From Candidatus Iainarchaeum sp. (lineage in GTDB: Archaea; Iainarchaeota; Iainarchaeia; Iainarchaeales; UBA10219), in assembly GCA_018304425.1 (NCBI GenBank), contig JAGVWE010000005.1, positions 153,534-217,533 on the forward strand: a stretch of 64,000 nucleotides of DNA, written 5' to 3'. Below are positions 7,203 through 15,757 of this stretch, one piece after another. The notes under the pieces are model-generated. The model saw only the letters and a program-made list of their open reading frames with translations, did no database searches and was not told where the DNA came from. A program made the position numbers and the translations under genes. Positions within the stretch are counted from its first letter, which is position 1. Each line of letters starts with the position of its first letter.

Positions 7203-8965
7203 TTCACCGTCACGCTTTTCGCGAGGTTGCGCGGCTTGTCCGGGTCATTCCCACGCAACACCGCGAGATAGTAGGCAAGCAATTGCACGGGCACGAGTTC
7301 CGCGATAGCGGAAGCGATGCCAAGGTCGGGCACGGGGAGGTGGAGGTCGAAGACCTCGTTGTCCTGGGGTGCCAGGCCGATGATGTAAGCCCCTCGCGAC
7401 TTGACCTCCATGGCGTTGCTCAGGACTTCTGCCTGGGTCTCATCGCAGGCAGCCAGGACGATGCAGGGGGTTCTCTTCTCGATGAGGGCTATGGGGCCAT
7501 GCTTCAATTCCCCGCCGGCAAAGCCTTCGGCATGGATGTAGGAAACCTCCTGCAGCTTGATGGCGGATTCGAGGGCGATGGGATAGTGCAGGCCGCGGCC
7601 GATGATGTACAAGTTTTCCTTGGCCTTTATTTTCTGCGCAAGGGCCTTGAGCCGCTTGCACTGCGCATCATCCAGCGTCCGGGCCAGGGCGGCGCTTGCT
7701 ATTTGAAGGGCTTTCCGGCCCTCGGCCAGGCGTCCGGCCGTGGCATAGGCCAGCAGGGCCAGCACGGCCAATTGGCCGGTGGCAGCCTTGGTGGAGGCCA
7801 CGGCCTTCTCAGGGCCGGCGTTGATGAGCAGGTTGTAATCGGACTGGCGCATCATGGTGCTTCCGTACACGTTGAGGAGGGAGACCACTTTCGCGCCGCG
7901 TTTCTTGGCGATGGAAAGGGCCTCGAGGGTGTCCGCCGTCTCCCCGCTTTGGGAGACGGCAATCACCAACGTGTCAGGCCCGACGAAGGGGGCGAAGTTC
8001 GGGAATTCCGAGCCCACGCAAAAGTGCGTCTGCCTGCCCGCGATCTTCGCGAACAGGTAGGTTCCCGCGAGGCACATCTTTCCGGCGGTGCCGCAGCCGA
8101 CCAGCACCGTTTGCTTGGCACGGGTGATTAGTTGCGCGATTTTTTCGAGCTGCTCGTCGTCCTGCACCAGGGCACGAGAAACGGATTCGCGCTGCTCGAG
8201 GATTTCCTTGAGCATGAAGTGCGGGAACTTTCCCTTCTCTGCCTGTTCGGGCGTCCAGGAAATCTTCTGCGGCTTCACGGGCAGCTGCTTTCCGGAGCGA
8301 AGGTCAAATAACCGGAGCGCGGAATCGATGAGGACAAGCTGCTGGTCGTCGAGGAACACGACCTGGTTGGTGTGGGGGAGGAAAGCCGGGATGTCGGAAG
8401 CGAGGAAGAATTCGTCTTTGCCGAGGCCGGCCAGGAGCGGGGAACCATTTCGGGCGCCGATGAGCTGCCCGGAATCCGCGTCGAGGACGATAAAGGAATA
8501 CCGGCCTTCGAGCAGCAGGCAGGTGTGCCGCACCGCGGTGGGGAAGTCGTCGCCTTTTTTCAGGAAGTCTTCGACGAGCAGGGGGATGGTCTCGGTGTCG
8601 GTCTGGGAGTGGAACGTGTAACCCGCGGCCTGCAGGCGCTTGCGCAGGGCCTGGTAGTTTTCCACGATGCCGTTGTGGGCCACGGCAATGCGCTTATTGT
8701 TGGACAAGTGGGGGTGGGCATTGGACTGGGTTACCCCCCCGTGGGTGGCCCATCTCGTGTGGCCCAGGGCCAGGTTTGCCTCAGGCAACGCCTTAAACCC
8801 CTTGAAATTGCCTATCTTGCCCACGTTTTTCTTTACTTGGAGGCCCGTTCCATCGAGAAAAGCGATGCCCCAGGAATCATATCCACGGTATTCGAGGGTT
8901 TTAAGGCCTTCCAAGACGATGGATACAGCCTGGTCTCCGCCTTTATAGCCAATGATTCCACACAT
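7199..8965 (-). CDS. glmS: Glutamine-fructose-6-phosphate aminotransferase (isomerizing)
   Basis: A 588-residue enzyme making glucosamine-6-P from fructose-6-P and glutamine, the first step of UDP-GlcNAc synthesis. The start MCGIIGY exposes the catalytic cysteine after methionine removal. The class-II glutaminase domain (GHTRWATHG, HNGIVENY) is followed by two SIS domains (SQSGETADT; EGFAGGELKHGP) and the family C-terminus DKPRNLAKSVTV. It is the first gene of glmS-glmM-acetyltransferase on the minus strand. A TATA box at 9018-9025 gives a leader of about 30 bases. No glmS ribozyme-like structure is visible. Confidence 0.96.
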   Translation of the reverse strand: MCGIIGYKGGDQAVSIVLEGLKTLEYRGYDSWGIAFLDGTGLQVKKNVGKIGNFKGFKALPEANLALGHTRWATHGGVTQSNAHPHLSNNKRIAVAHNGIVENYQALRKRLQAAGYTFHSQTDTETIPLLVEDFLKKGDDFPTAVRHTCLLLEGRYSFIVLDADSGQLIGARNGSPLLAGLGKDEFFLASDIPAFLPHTNQVVFLDDQQLVLIDSALRLFDLRSGKQLPVKPQKISWTPEQAEKGKFPHFMLKEILEQRESVSRALVQDDEQLEKIAQLITRAKQTVLVGCGTAGKMCLAGTYLFAKIAGRQTHFCVGSEFPNFAPFVGPDTLVIAVSQSGETADTLEALSIAKKRGAKVVSLLNVYGSTMMRQSDYNLLINAGPEKAVASTKAATGQLAVLALLAYATAGRLAEGRKALQIASAALARTLDDAQCKRLKALAQKIKAKENLYIIGRGLHYPIALESAIKLQEVSYIHAEGFAGGELKHGPIALIEKRTPCIVLAACDETQAEVLSNAMEVKSRGAYIIGLAPQDNEVFDLHLPVPDLGIASAIAELVPVQLLAYYLAVLRGNDPDKPRNLAKSVTVK

Positions 8966-9017
8966 GGGGGTTGCACCGCAAAATAAGAAGCAATGGAACT
9001 ATTCTGGGGCATTAGAG

Positions 9018-9025
9018 TTTAAATA
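9018..9025 (-). promoter_or_regulatory. TATA box for glmS operon
   Basis: TATTTAAA on the minus strand lies 53-60 bases before the glmS ATG, predicting a short untranslated leader. Confidence 0.55.
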
Positions 9026-9127
9026 CCCCGTTGAAAGCCCATTACAGCCAGTATAAGCCTGGGCATAACGGAAACCCCAAGGCTTTTAAAGACTAACTAC
9101 ACTAATACTAACTAACCCATAATAGTA

Positions 9128-9134
9128 GTATAAC
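9128..9134 (+). promoter_or_regulatory. TATA-like box for the HTH/S-layer-like gene
   Basis: GTATAAC is centred 25 bases before the GTG at 9156. A second box, CTTTTAAAG near 9081-9089, lies farther upstream. Confidence 0.4.
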
Positions 9135-9155
9135 AAAACTTGTAATGGTGAATGC

Positions 9156-10112
9156 GTGGCGGATTTCCTGTTGTTGGATGGCGAGAAGCGCGTGCCCACC
9201 AAGCGCGTGGACTCCGTGGAAGCCTTGAAGCCCCTGCTGAACGAGTCGGCCTGGCAAATCGTGAAACTCCTGCGCAGGCAGGAATCCTATCCCGCGGAAA
9301 TCGCGAAAAAACTGGGCCTCAACGAGCAAACCGTTTACTACTATGTCAAGCAGCTGAAAGCCAGCGGCTTGATTGAGGTGTCACGCACCGAGGAAAAGCA
9401 GGGCGCGCTCGCGAAATTCTTCCGCTGCAACTATGACTCGTTTTCCCTCGTGGCCTCGGCCGAGAACGCGAGAAAAGCGGAGTTCACGTCCTCGCCTGGC
9501 ACGGCCAAGCAACTCGAACCCGCGCTCAAGGAATTCCTGGAGCCCTTCATCACCGAGGGCGGGCGGTTCGACGCCAAAATCGTGGTCGGCAGCCCTGACC
9601 CGCATGGGGAGTTGAAGGCGCGGGCGCGCGACGGCCACCTGGCCGTTGAACTCGCGGCCTTCCTGGGCTCGCTCTGCAACGAAATAAACTATCCCCTCAT
9701 CTACTTGGACACGCAGATTCCCTCGGTCGAGAAAGAGAACTCGAACCTGATCCTCCTCGGCGGCCCCATCACGAACCGGTTGGCCGAGGAACTCAACGAG
9801 CATTTGAGCATCCGGTTTGCCTCCAGCGGCGGCCAGTGGCTCGTGAAATCCAAGGCCAGCGACAAGGAGTATGCCGAGGACGCGACCGGCTTCATCGAGA
9901 AAATCAGGCACCCCTCCTATCCCAACCGCGCCATCCTCGTCATCGCCGGCAAACGCAATGCGGGCACGCGGGCCGCCATCATCGGGTTAATCAAGCAAAC
10001 CCATGAAATGGCGAAACCCAACAAATTCGACGAGCGCCTGCACGCCCGCATAGTGGAGGGCCTGGACCTGGATGGAGACGGCATCATCGACGACGTCGAA
10101 ATAAAGGAGTAG
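9156..10112 (+). CDS. HTH regulator fused to an S-layer C-terminal-like domain with EF-hand-like tail
   Basis: A 318-residue protein without signal peptide. Residues about 28-80 form an ArsR-type winged helix (ESYPAEIAKKLGLNEQTVYY, GLIEVSR). Residues about 135-295 resemble the archaeal S-layer C-terminal domain: ILLGGPITNRLAEELN is followed about 60 residues later by VIAGKRNAGTRAAI. The tail LDLDGDGIIDDVEIKE has EF-hand/dockerin-type calcium-ligand spacing. DNA binding is inferred from the HTH; the ligand is unknown. The start is a GTG about 25 bases after a TATA-like box. It is divergent from glmS and convergent with the membrane protein that follows. Confidence 0.75.
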   Translation: MADFLLLDGEKRVPTKRVDSVEALKPLLNESAWQIVKLLRRQESYPAEIAKKLGLNEQTVYYYVKQLKASGLIEVSRTEEKQGALAKFFRCNYDSFSLVASAENARKAEFTSSPGTAKQLEPALKEFLEPFITEGGRFDAKIVVGSPDPHGELKARARDGHLAVELAAFLGSLCNEINYPLIYLDTQIPSVEKENSNLILLGGPITNRLAEELNEHLSIRFASSGGQWLVKSKASDKEYAEDATGFIEKIRHPSYPNRAILVIAGKRNAGTRAAIIGLIKQTHEMAKPNKFDERLHARIVEGLDLDGDGIIDDVEIKE

Positions 10113-10138
10113 AAACGACCCAGGCGCCTTCAGCTGGC

Positions 10139-10876
10139 TTAGTCCAGCAGGTTCTTCCAGCTCTTGCCCTTCCGCTTCTTGAGGTTGACGGCTCCGACCA
10201 AGGCATCGAACATGTCCTGGTTGGCGAGCGCGGCGCGCTCGATGGGGGCCTTGAAGCCCAAGCCAATTGCCAGTCCCACGCCCAAGCCGACCGCGATGAC
10301 GATGGTGATCATGGCGAGGCGCAGGATGTCCAACAAAATCGTGGTCTCGGCTGCCGGCAGGATGATGGGCAAGGCAATGATGATGCCCACGTAAATGACG
10401 AATATCTCCACGAAGCTCGCGACCTGGTCCTTGAAGGCGAAGATGCCGCGCCTCCGGATCTTCTCGGAAATGAAGTCCCCGAGGAACAGGGTGCCGACCA
10501 GCACGGCAATGCCCTCGATGAGGTTCGGCACGTAGTTCATGATGGAGGCCACGATGTTGCTGAAGTAAGCCAATCCAACCAGGTCGGTGGCCGTGCCGAA
10601 GAACAGCAACGCGATGTAGAGTTCAACGAGGATCGTGATTATTTCCGTGAGCCTGAAGCCCAGCAGGGCGTCTCCGAGGCCGTGCCCGGCAATGGTTTCC
10701 TCGAGCTTGATGGCCCGCGAAATCCGGCGGATGAGGATGGTCGTGTACTTGCCCACGATTTTGCTGACCAGGAAAAAAGCGACTAAAACGATTAAGGCAA
10801 TGATGGAGTTCTGCGCGTACCCAATGACCTGCGAAGTCATGGCCCCAAAATCCAAGTTAGTCAACCCAACAGCCAT
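10139..10876 (-). CDS. Membrane protein, conserved-TM-helix (mechanosensitive-channel-like)
   Basis: 245 residues with about five transmembrane segments: an N-terminal one (SIIALIVLVAFFLVSKIVG), further segments in the middle, and two near the C-terminus. Basic loops such as IRRISRAIK and KIRRRG sit between them. Composition resembles proteins with the conserved TM-helix repeat found in MscS-like channels, but the MscS beta domain is missing, so channel function is inference. A TATA box (CCTATTAAATG, 10899-10908) lies 27 bases before the ATG, indicating a leaderless transcript. Confidence 0.65.
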   Translation of the reverse strand: MAVGLTNLDFGAMTSQVIGYAQNSIIALIVLVAFFLVSKIVGKYTTILIRRISRAIKLEETIAGHGLGDALLGFRLTEIITILVELYIALLFFGTATDLVGLAYFSNIVASIMNYVPNLIEGIAVLVGTLFLGDFISEKIRRRGIFAFKDQVASFVEIFVIYVGIIIALPIILPAAETTILLDILRLAMITIVIAVGLGVGLAIGLGFKAPIERAALANQDMFDALVGAVNLKKRKGKSWKNLLD

Positions 10877-10898
10877 AGTAAACCCATCTAATCAAGTC

Positions 10899-10908
10899 AT
10901 TTAATAGG
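10899..10908 (-). promoter_or_regulatory. TATA box for the TM-helix protein gene
   Basis: CCTATTAAATG on the minus strand is centred about 27 bases before the ATG at 10876. Confidence 0.6.
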
Positions 10909-10947
10909 ATTTAACCGCTTAAAAACATATCGTCCGGGTGTTTTGGC

Positions 10948-11220
10948 GTGGAATGGAGTGAATTCGGGATGCGGCCCTGCAAGAACCGCCTGGCATTCGA
11001 CGTGGTGCCCAGGCAAAGGCTTTCCCTGGACTGGCAGACAACCTGCCAGCGGCTGCGCGCCAATGGCCTGGAAGTGGAAGCCGAAACCCCCCGGTTGGTT
11101 CTGGTGCGGGTGCAAGGCAAACCGGTTTGCCTCTACCCGGACGGCCGGTTCCAGGTGCGGCAGGCCCGGGATGCCGTGGAAGCGAAAGCCGTCGCCGTCG
11201 CGGTTATCGGCTGCCTTTAA
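10948..11220 (+). CDS. Small hypothetical protein, possible half-TBP/Pcc1-like fold
   Basis: A 90-residue protein. The order of an initial beta strand (NRLAFDVV), helix, two strands (RLVLVRVQ, KPVCLYPDGRFQV) and a C-terminal helix (RQARDAVEAKAVAVAVI) resembles small TBP-half or Pcc1-like alpha/beta proteins, but no family motif is decisive. A TATA-like CTTAAAAACATA (10918-10929) is about 25 bases before the ATG. It lies 40 bases ahead of the site-2 protease gene and may be co-transcribed with it. Confidence 0.55.
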   Translation: MEWSEFGMRPCKNRLAFDVVPRQRLSLDWQTTCQRLRANGLEVEAETPRLVLVRVQGKPVCLYPDGRFQVRQARDAVEAKAVAVAVIGCL

Positions 11221-11259
11221 GGCAATGGAATTAAAAAGCGCTGCCACCCCAGCCATGGT

Positions 11260-12378
11260 ATGGCTGGCCTGAAACTGGGAAGCGTTTTCGGCATTGGCGT
11301 CGAACTGCACCCCACCTTCGTGTGGCTGTTTGCAGCGCTCGCCGTGTTCCTGCTGGTCTTTGACGCCGCGAGTTTCGTGCCCAGCATGGTCATGCTGGTC
11401 TTCCTCTTCGTCAGCGTGTTCGTCCACGAGTTGTTCCACTCCCTGGTCGCCTTGTCCAAGCACGTGCGCGTGGAAAAAATCGTGTTGCTGCCGATTGGCG
11501 GCATCTCCATGGCCGAGGAAATGCCTGAAAAGCCGTTGGACGAGTTCCTGGTGGCCATCGCCGGGCCGTTGTTCAATTTCCTGGTCGTGTTCCTCATCCT
11601 CTTCCTGGTAGCAGTGGTGCCCGGCCTGCCGTGGCCGCACGCGTTGTTCTCCGGCCAAGCCGATTACGCCCTGGTCGAGGAAGCCATGCTGGCCTATCCC
11701 CTCTTCGCCTTGCTGTGGGTGAACCTGATGCTGGGCGCGTTCAATCTCTTCGTGCCCGCGCTGCCCATGGACGGGGGAAGGGTGTTGCGCGCGCTCCTCT
11801 CCATGGTCATGGGCCACGCCAAGGCCACCGCGCTTGCCTCCAAGATTAGCCTGGGCTTTGCTTTCCTGATGGCGTTGCTGGGCTTGCTGGGCGGCAGCCT
11901 CATGCTGGTCGTCATCGCGGTGTTCCTCTACTTTGGCGCCACCTATGAACGCGACCTCACGGCCATGAAGGAAACCATTCGCGGCGCGGACTACGGGAAA
12001 ATCGTGTCGAAAAAGTTTTCCGCCGTGGACGAGGGCATGCGGTTCGAGGACGCGCTCAAGGCCATGGCCGAAAAAAACACGGGCCTGCTCCTCGTGAAAG
12101 GCGGCACGGGCATTGGCTACCTCTCGACCGATGACTTGCTGGCCGTGGAGAAATCCAAGCGCCTGGGCGCCTTGACCGTTGGCCAACTGGCAAAGCGGCT
12201 GCCGGTCTTCGAAGCCGGAACCCCGGCCGAGAAGCTCATGGGCTTCTTCGCCTCCAAGGGCGTGCCCGTGGTCGGCATTTCCAGGGGCAAAAAGCTGTCC
12301 GGCCTCCTCTTCCAAGCCGATTTGGACGCCCTCTACCAATTGACAAAGTTGAAAAAGAAGTTCGATTTACAGTATTGA
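11260..12378 (+). CDS. Site-2-type membrane metalloprotease (M50) with C-terminal CBS region
   Basis: 372 residues. About five to six transmembrane helices carry the zinc motif HELFH (about residue 60) and the second motif LPMDGGRVLRAL (about 170), where the usual NPxDG has become PMDG. Residues about 240-372 are soluble and resemble a CBS pair (AVDEGMRFEDALKAM, GYLSTDDLLAV, KGVPVVGIS). The family cleaves transmembrane segments of anchored regulators, with CBS domains sensing adenylates; the substrate is unknown. All catalytic residues are present. Confidence 0.88.
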   Translation: MAGLKLGSVFGIGVELHPTFVWLFAALAVFLLVFDAASFVPSMVMLVFLFVSVFVHELFHSLVALSKHVRVEKIVLLPIGGISMAEEMPEKPLDEFLVAIAGPLFNFLVVFLILFLVAVVPGLPWPHALFSGQADYALVEEAMLAYPLFALLWVNLMLGAFNLFVPALPMDGGRVLRALLSMVMGHAKATALASKISLGFAFLMALLGLLGGSLMLVVIAVFLYFGATYERDLTAMKETIRGADYGKIVSKKFSAVDEGMRFEDALKAMAEKNTGLLLVKGGTGIGYLSTDDLLAVEKSKRLGALTVGQLAKRLPVFEAGTPAEKLMGFFASKGVPVVGISRGKKLSGLLFQADLDALYQLTKLKKKFDLQY

Positions 12379-12450
12379 CGGCGACGGCCGGTGAAAGCTG
12401 GCCTTTTCCCCGGAGCAAGAGCGAAGGGGCAGGAAGCGTGGTTGGCGGCA

Positions 12451-12510
12451 TATTTATGTCCCGCCGCAGGCGGGACGACGTATGCGGTGCCGGCTGACGC
12501 CTCGTCAGCC
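12451..12510 (+). repeat. Two-hairpin dispersed element, copy B
   Basis: TATTTATG (12451-12458), hairpin 1 TCCCGCC/GGCGGGA (12459-12475, loop GCA), linker CGACGTATGCGGTGCC, and hairpin 2 GGCTGACG/CGTCAGCC (12492-12510). Stem bases differ from the other copies but keep pairing. It abuts the first base of tRNA-Ser exactly. TATTTATG could act as a TATA box for a precursor with a leader of about 30 bases. The rest of the gap (12379-12450) shows only a GC-rich stretch. Confidence 0.8.
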
Positions 12511-12595
12511 GCGGAGATGGCGGAATCTGGTAAACGCACTCGCCTCGAGAGCGAGAGCCCGCAAGGGCGCGTGGGTTCAAATCCCACTCTCCGCG
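12511..12595 (+). tRNA. tRNA-Ser (anticodon CGA)
   Basis: An 85-base class-II tRNA. Acceptor stem GCGGAGA/TCTCCGC, anticodon stem CTCGC/GCGAG around CTCGAGA (anticodon CGA), long variable arm GCCCGCAAGGGC, T arm GTGGG-TTCAAAT-CCCAC, and discriminator G as in serine tRNAs. CCA is not encoded and a T run follows the 3' end. Repeat copy B ends directly at its 5' end. Confidence 0.94.
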
Positions 12596-12622
12596 CTTTT
12601 TCCTGCCTTTGGCTGGAAACAA

Positions 12623-12630
12623 TTAAATAG
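12623..12630 (+). promoter_or_regulatory. TATA box for hicBA
   Basis: TTAAATAG is centred 27 bases before the hicB ATG, as expected for a leaderless transcript. Confidence 0.6.
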
Positions 12631-12652
12631 TTTGAGAGGCATAGGTAAATAC

Positions 12653-12877
12653 ATGCGGCAAAAGACTAGAGCCTTTACGGCTGTTGTGGTAAAGGAAGAC
12701 GACCTGTTTGTTGCCGAGTGTCCCGAGGTTGGCACGGCCAGCCAAGGGCACACGATTGCGGAAGCAGTCAAGAACCTGAAGCTGGCCACCGAACTCTATC
12801 TGGAGGAATTTCCCGAAAAGGGGAAAGCTCACTCCGTGCTGACGAAGTTCGAGGTGGCCGCGGTTGCCAAGACTTAA
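12653..12877 (+). CDS. hicB: HicB-like antitoxin
   Basis: 74 residues: a partial RNase-H-like fold typical of HicB, with FTAVVVKEDDLFVAECPEVG, the TIAEAVKNLKLATELYLEEF helix and a short C-terminus with no obvious HTH. It neutralises the HicA mRNA interferase encoded by the next gene, which it overlaps by 14 bases. The antitoxin-first order is a known variant. ATG 12653 is chosen because TTAAATAG sits 27 bases upstream. Confidence 0.88.
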   Translation: MRQKTRAFTAVVVKEDDLFVAECPEVGTASQGHTIAEAVKNLKLATELYLEEFPEKGKAHSVLTKFEVAAVAKT

Positions 12878-13094
12878 ACCTGTTTCTGGCTTCGAGTGCC
12901 TGAAGATTTTGTGCAACAAGTTTGGCTTTGGCGTCGCGCGACAGAGCGGTGACCACGTCGTGCTCAAAAAGGAGACGCCTCAAGGCAGAATCGGCACGGT
13001 CATCCCCCTGCATCGCGAACTCAAAAGGAGAACCCTCCGGCGGGCATTGCAACTCGCCAAAGTCACGGAAGAGGAATTTGCGAAATATCTCTGA
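12864..13094 (+). CDS. hicA: HicA-like mRNA interferase toxin
   Basis: 76 residues with a double-stranded-RNA-binding-like HicA fold: VSGFECLKILCNKFGFGV, the catalytic-histidine segment RQSGDHVVLKK (most relatives have GSH) and the C-terminal RTLRRALQLAKVTEEEFAKYL. It starts at TTG inside the end of hicB, so translation is probably coupled. Expected action is ribosome-independent mRNA cleavage. Confidence 0.88.
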   Translation: MPRLKPVSGFECLKILCNKFGFGVARQSGDHVVLKKETPQGRIGTVIPLHRELKRRTLRRALQLAKVTEEEFAKYL

Positions 13095-13141
13095 AGTCCG
13101 CTGCCGTTAACCATTTAACCCCTTCCGGCTTTGGGTTGGAC

Positions 13142-14557
13142 ATGAAGTATGCCCGTGAGCTCTTGATGGTCTTGTTGATGGGGGCCGTGCTCCGGTTTGC
13201 GCCCGTGCTGTTCTACGGCGTGCCCTTGAGCTATGATGCTCCCTTTCATTTGACGCGGGCCTGGGAAACCATTTACTCGGGTTCCCTGAACCGAGCCGAA
13301 TTCTATCCCCCCCTGTACCGCCTGCTGTTGGCCGGCATCCAGATGGCCACCGGCTTTGACCTGGTGTGGGTGGGCGCGGTGCTGTTGCCCTTGTTTTCCA
13401 CGCTCACGGTTTTGAGCGTGTTCGCCTTCGTGCGCGCCCTGGCTGGCCCGAGAATGGCCTTACTGGCCTCGCTCCTGATTGCATGGGGCGCGCCCCTCCT
13501 CGCGGCCGCCTACGACAGCCCCGAAAACATCGTCCTCTTCCTCCTGCCCGCCGGCTTCCTCCTCTACCGGCACGACCGAAAGGCACTAGCCCCCCTCGTG
13601 ATTGCCTCGGCCATCCTCTGGAACCAGTTGGCGGCCCTCGTCGTGGTGGCGTCCTTTACCGCCGCCTACTACCGGCACTGGCGCAGCATGCGCCACTTCG
13701 CCGTGGCCGCCCTGGCCTTCCTCGGCGTATACCTTTTCTCCGTGGACTGGAAGCTGGTCGCCGGGCAAAGCATTTCCGCTGGCATGGCCTTCATCCAATT
13801 CAACCTACGCGAGGCTTTGCCGGTCATGGCCCTGGCCTCCCTGGCCTTCGCGGTGCCCCTCCTCTACGCGTGCCAGGCCAAGCGCGCCATCGCGGGCTGG
13901 ACGCGGTTCTGGTTCTACTGGTTCACGCTTTCAACCCTGGGCGTGGCCTCCTACGCCGCCAGCACCTTCCTCCGCCCCTGGGAGCACGTGAAGTTCCTGT
14001 TCTATTCGGGCGCAGTGCTGCTCTCCCTGGTGCGGGGCGAGCAGAAGTTCAGGGCCTTCGCCTACATCTTGACGGCCTTCCTCTTCCTTTCCGCGGTCAT
14101 CGTTTCCTTTCAACTGGTCTACCCCAAGATGCAGCAACACGACTTTCCCGCCATCGAGTTCCTGGAATTCCGGGCCCGGCAAAACCAGGGCCTCATTTTG
14201 GCCGAGCCCAGCCTCAGCCAATGGATTGCGTTTGCCACGGGCCTCGACGACCGGCTGCTGACTTCCCTCCACTTCGAGGCCGCCAAGACAGGCAGCCGCT
14301 TCCAAGAGGGCCTGGGCTTCCTGCAATCCCAGGGAACCGGCTCTGAACGCTCCCTGCAGGAACTGGGCGTGAAGTACGTGGTGCTGAACTTCGAAGACGA
14401 AAGACTGCGGGGCGTGAACGGCATCGAGTCCAAGCCCTACCTCAACAAAGTGTATTCCGTGGAATACTTTTCGGGCTGCCCCTTTGGCTTCCTGCCCAGG
14501 CTATGGGGCCTGGCCTGCGGTTGGAACCAGGCGGAAGTCCTGGAAACCAGGGAGTGA
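13142..14557 (+). CDS. Polytopic membrane protein, GT-C-type glycosyltransferase-like
   Basis: About 471 residues with roughly ten to twelve transmembrane helices and a C-terminal soluble stretch of about 120 residues. The first extracytoplasmic loop, SYDAPFHLTRAWE, resembles the acidic catalytic motif of GT-C enzymes such as STT3 and PMT. The C-terminal ELGVKYVVLNFEDE segment is reminiscent of AglB-type proteins. Donor and acceptor cannot be named. ATG 13142 is preferred over TTG 13136 because CATTTAAC (13112-13119) is 26 bases upstream. It is seven bases ahead of the aminotransferase gene. Confidence 0.65.
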   Translation: MKYARELLMVLLMGAVLRFAPVLFYGVPLSYDAPFHLTRAWETIYSGSLNRAEFYPPLYRLLLAGIQMATGFDLVWVGAVLLPLFSTLTVLSVFAFVRALAGPRMALLASLLIAWGAPLLAAAYDSPENIVLFLLPAGFLLYRHDRKALAPLVIASAILWNQLAALVVVASFTAAYYRHWRSMRHFAVAALAFLGVYLFSVDWKLVAGQSISAGMAFIQFNLREALPVMALASLAFAVPLLYACQAKRAIAGWTRFWFYWFTLSTLGVASYAASTFLRPWEHVKFLFYSGAVLLSLVRGEQKFRAFAYILTAFLFLSAVIVSFQLVYPKMQQHDFPAIEFLEFRARQNQGLILAEPSLSQWIAFATGLDDRLLTSLHFEAAKTGSRFQEGLGFLQSQGTGSERSLQELGVKYVVLNFEDERLRGVNGIESKPYLNKVYSVEYFSGCPFGFLPRLWGLACGWNQAEVLETRE

Positions 14558-14563
14558 AAGGAA

Positions 14564-15739
14564 ATGACGGAACCCTTCGCGGAACGCGTGTCAAAAGCGG
14601 AAGCCAACCCCATCTTCGAAGTAATCAAGAAAGCCAGGGACTTGAAGGCGCAAGGCAAACCCGTGCTCCGCTTCGACGTCGGCGAAACCGATTTTCCCAC
14701 TCCTGAAAACGTGAAGGCCGCGGCCAAGAAGGCGCTCGACGAGAACTTCACGTATTACACGCCGGCCGAGGGCATCAAGGAATTGCGGCAGGCGATTGCG
14801 GAAAAACTGGGAAAGGCGAATGACATCCCGGCTTCCTGGGAAGAAGTCATGGCCACGGTCGGCGGCAAGCAGGCCCTCTTCAACGCCACTCAGGCCCTGC
14901 TCCAGGAAGGCGACGAATGCGTGCTGGGCCTGCCTTACTGGGTTTCGCACCTCGAGCAAATCAAGCTGGCCTCCGCCACCCCAGTCCTCGTGCAAACCGA
15001 CGAGCGATTCAAGTTGCGCGCGGAGGACATGGAGGAGGCGTTGACACCGCGCACCAAGATGGTGATTCTCTCCAGCCCCTCCAATCCAACCGGAGCCGTG
15101 ATGGACGAAAAGGACTTGAAGCGGGTGGCGGCGCTCGCGGTCGAAAGAAATTTCTGGCTGGTCTCCGACGAAGTGTACGAGCCCTTCGTGTTCGACGGGA
15201 AAAAGCATTTCTCGCCTGCCTCGTTCGGCGCCGAGGTGCGCGCGCACACGATTACCGTGAACGCGTTCTCGAAGACCTATGCCATGACCGGCTGGAGGCT
15301 GGGCTATGCCCATGCCCCCAAAGAAGTCATCAAGCGGATGGCGTACGTGCAAGGCCATTCAACCAGTCACCCGGACAGCCTGGCTCAAAAGGCCGGCCTC
15401 GAAGCCCTGCGCGGGCCCCAGGACTCGGTCAAGGAAATGGTGCGCGTCTTCGAGGAACGACGGAACGCCTTGGTGGCCAGGCTCAAGAAGCTCCCTGGCT
15501 TCAAGGTCGTGAACCCCGAAGGGGCTTTCTACGCCTTCCCCGACGTGCGCGGCTGCTTCGGCGGAAAAGTGCGTTCAGGGCTTGAACTGGCCAATTACCT
15601 GGTGGACCAGGCCCTGGTCACGGTGGTGCCAGGCGAGGCCTGCGGCAGCAAGAACCACGTGCGCTTGTGCTATGCCACGCCCGTTTCCGTCATCCACGAG
15701 GCCATGGACCGGGTTGAAAAGGCGTTGAAGGAACTGTGA
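14564..15739 (+). CDS. Class I/II pyridoxal-phosphate aminotransferase (aspartate aminotransferase-like)
   Basis: 391 residues. SSPSNPTGAV, the VSDEVYEPF segment and the PLP-lysine motif NAFSKTYAMTGWRLGY identify fold-type I aminotransferases of the archaeal AspC group; RLCYATP near the C-terminus supplies the carboxylate-binding arginine. Transamination between aspartate (or another amino acid) and 2-oxoglutarate is expected; exact substrate is not determinable. Malate dehydrogenase follows convergently, which fits oxaloacetate metabolism. An SD-like AAAGGAA precedes the ATG. Confidence 0.87.
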   Translation: MTEPFAERVSKAEANPIFEVIKKARDLKAQGKPVLRFDVGETDFPTPENVKAAAKKALDENFTYYTPAEGIKELRQAIAEKLGKANDIPASWEEVMATVGGKQALFNATQALLQEGDECVLGLPYWVSHLEQIKLASATPVLVQTDERFKLRAEDMEEALTPRTKMVILSSPSNPTGAVMDEKDLKRVAALAVERNFWLVSDEVYEPFVFDGKKHFSPASFGAEVRAHTITVNAFSKTYAMTGWRLGYAHAPKEVIKRMAYVQGHSTSHPDSLAQKAGLEALRGPQDSVKEMVRVFEERRNALVARLKKLPGFKVVNPEGAFYAFPDVRGCFGGKVRSGLELANYLVDQALVTVVPGEACGSKNHVRLCYATPVSVIHEAMDRVEKALKEL

Positions 15740-15757
15740 ACCCGTTTCCGGTGCCAA

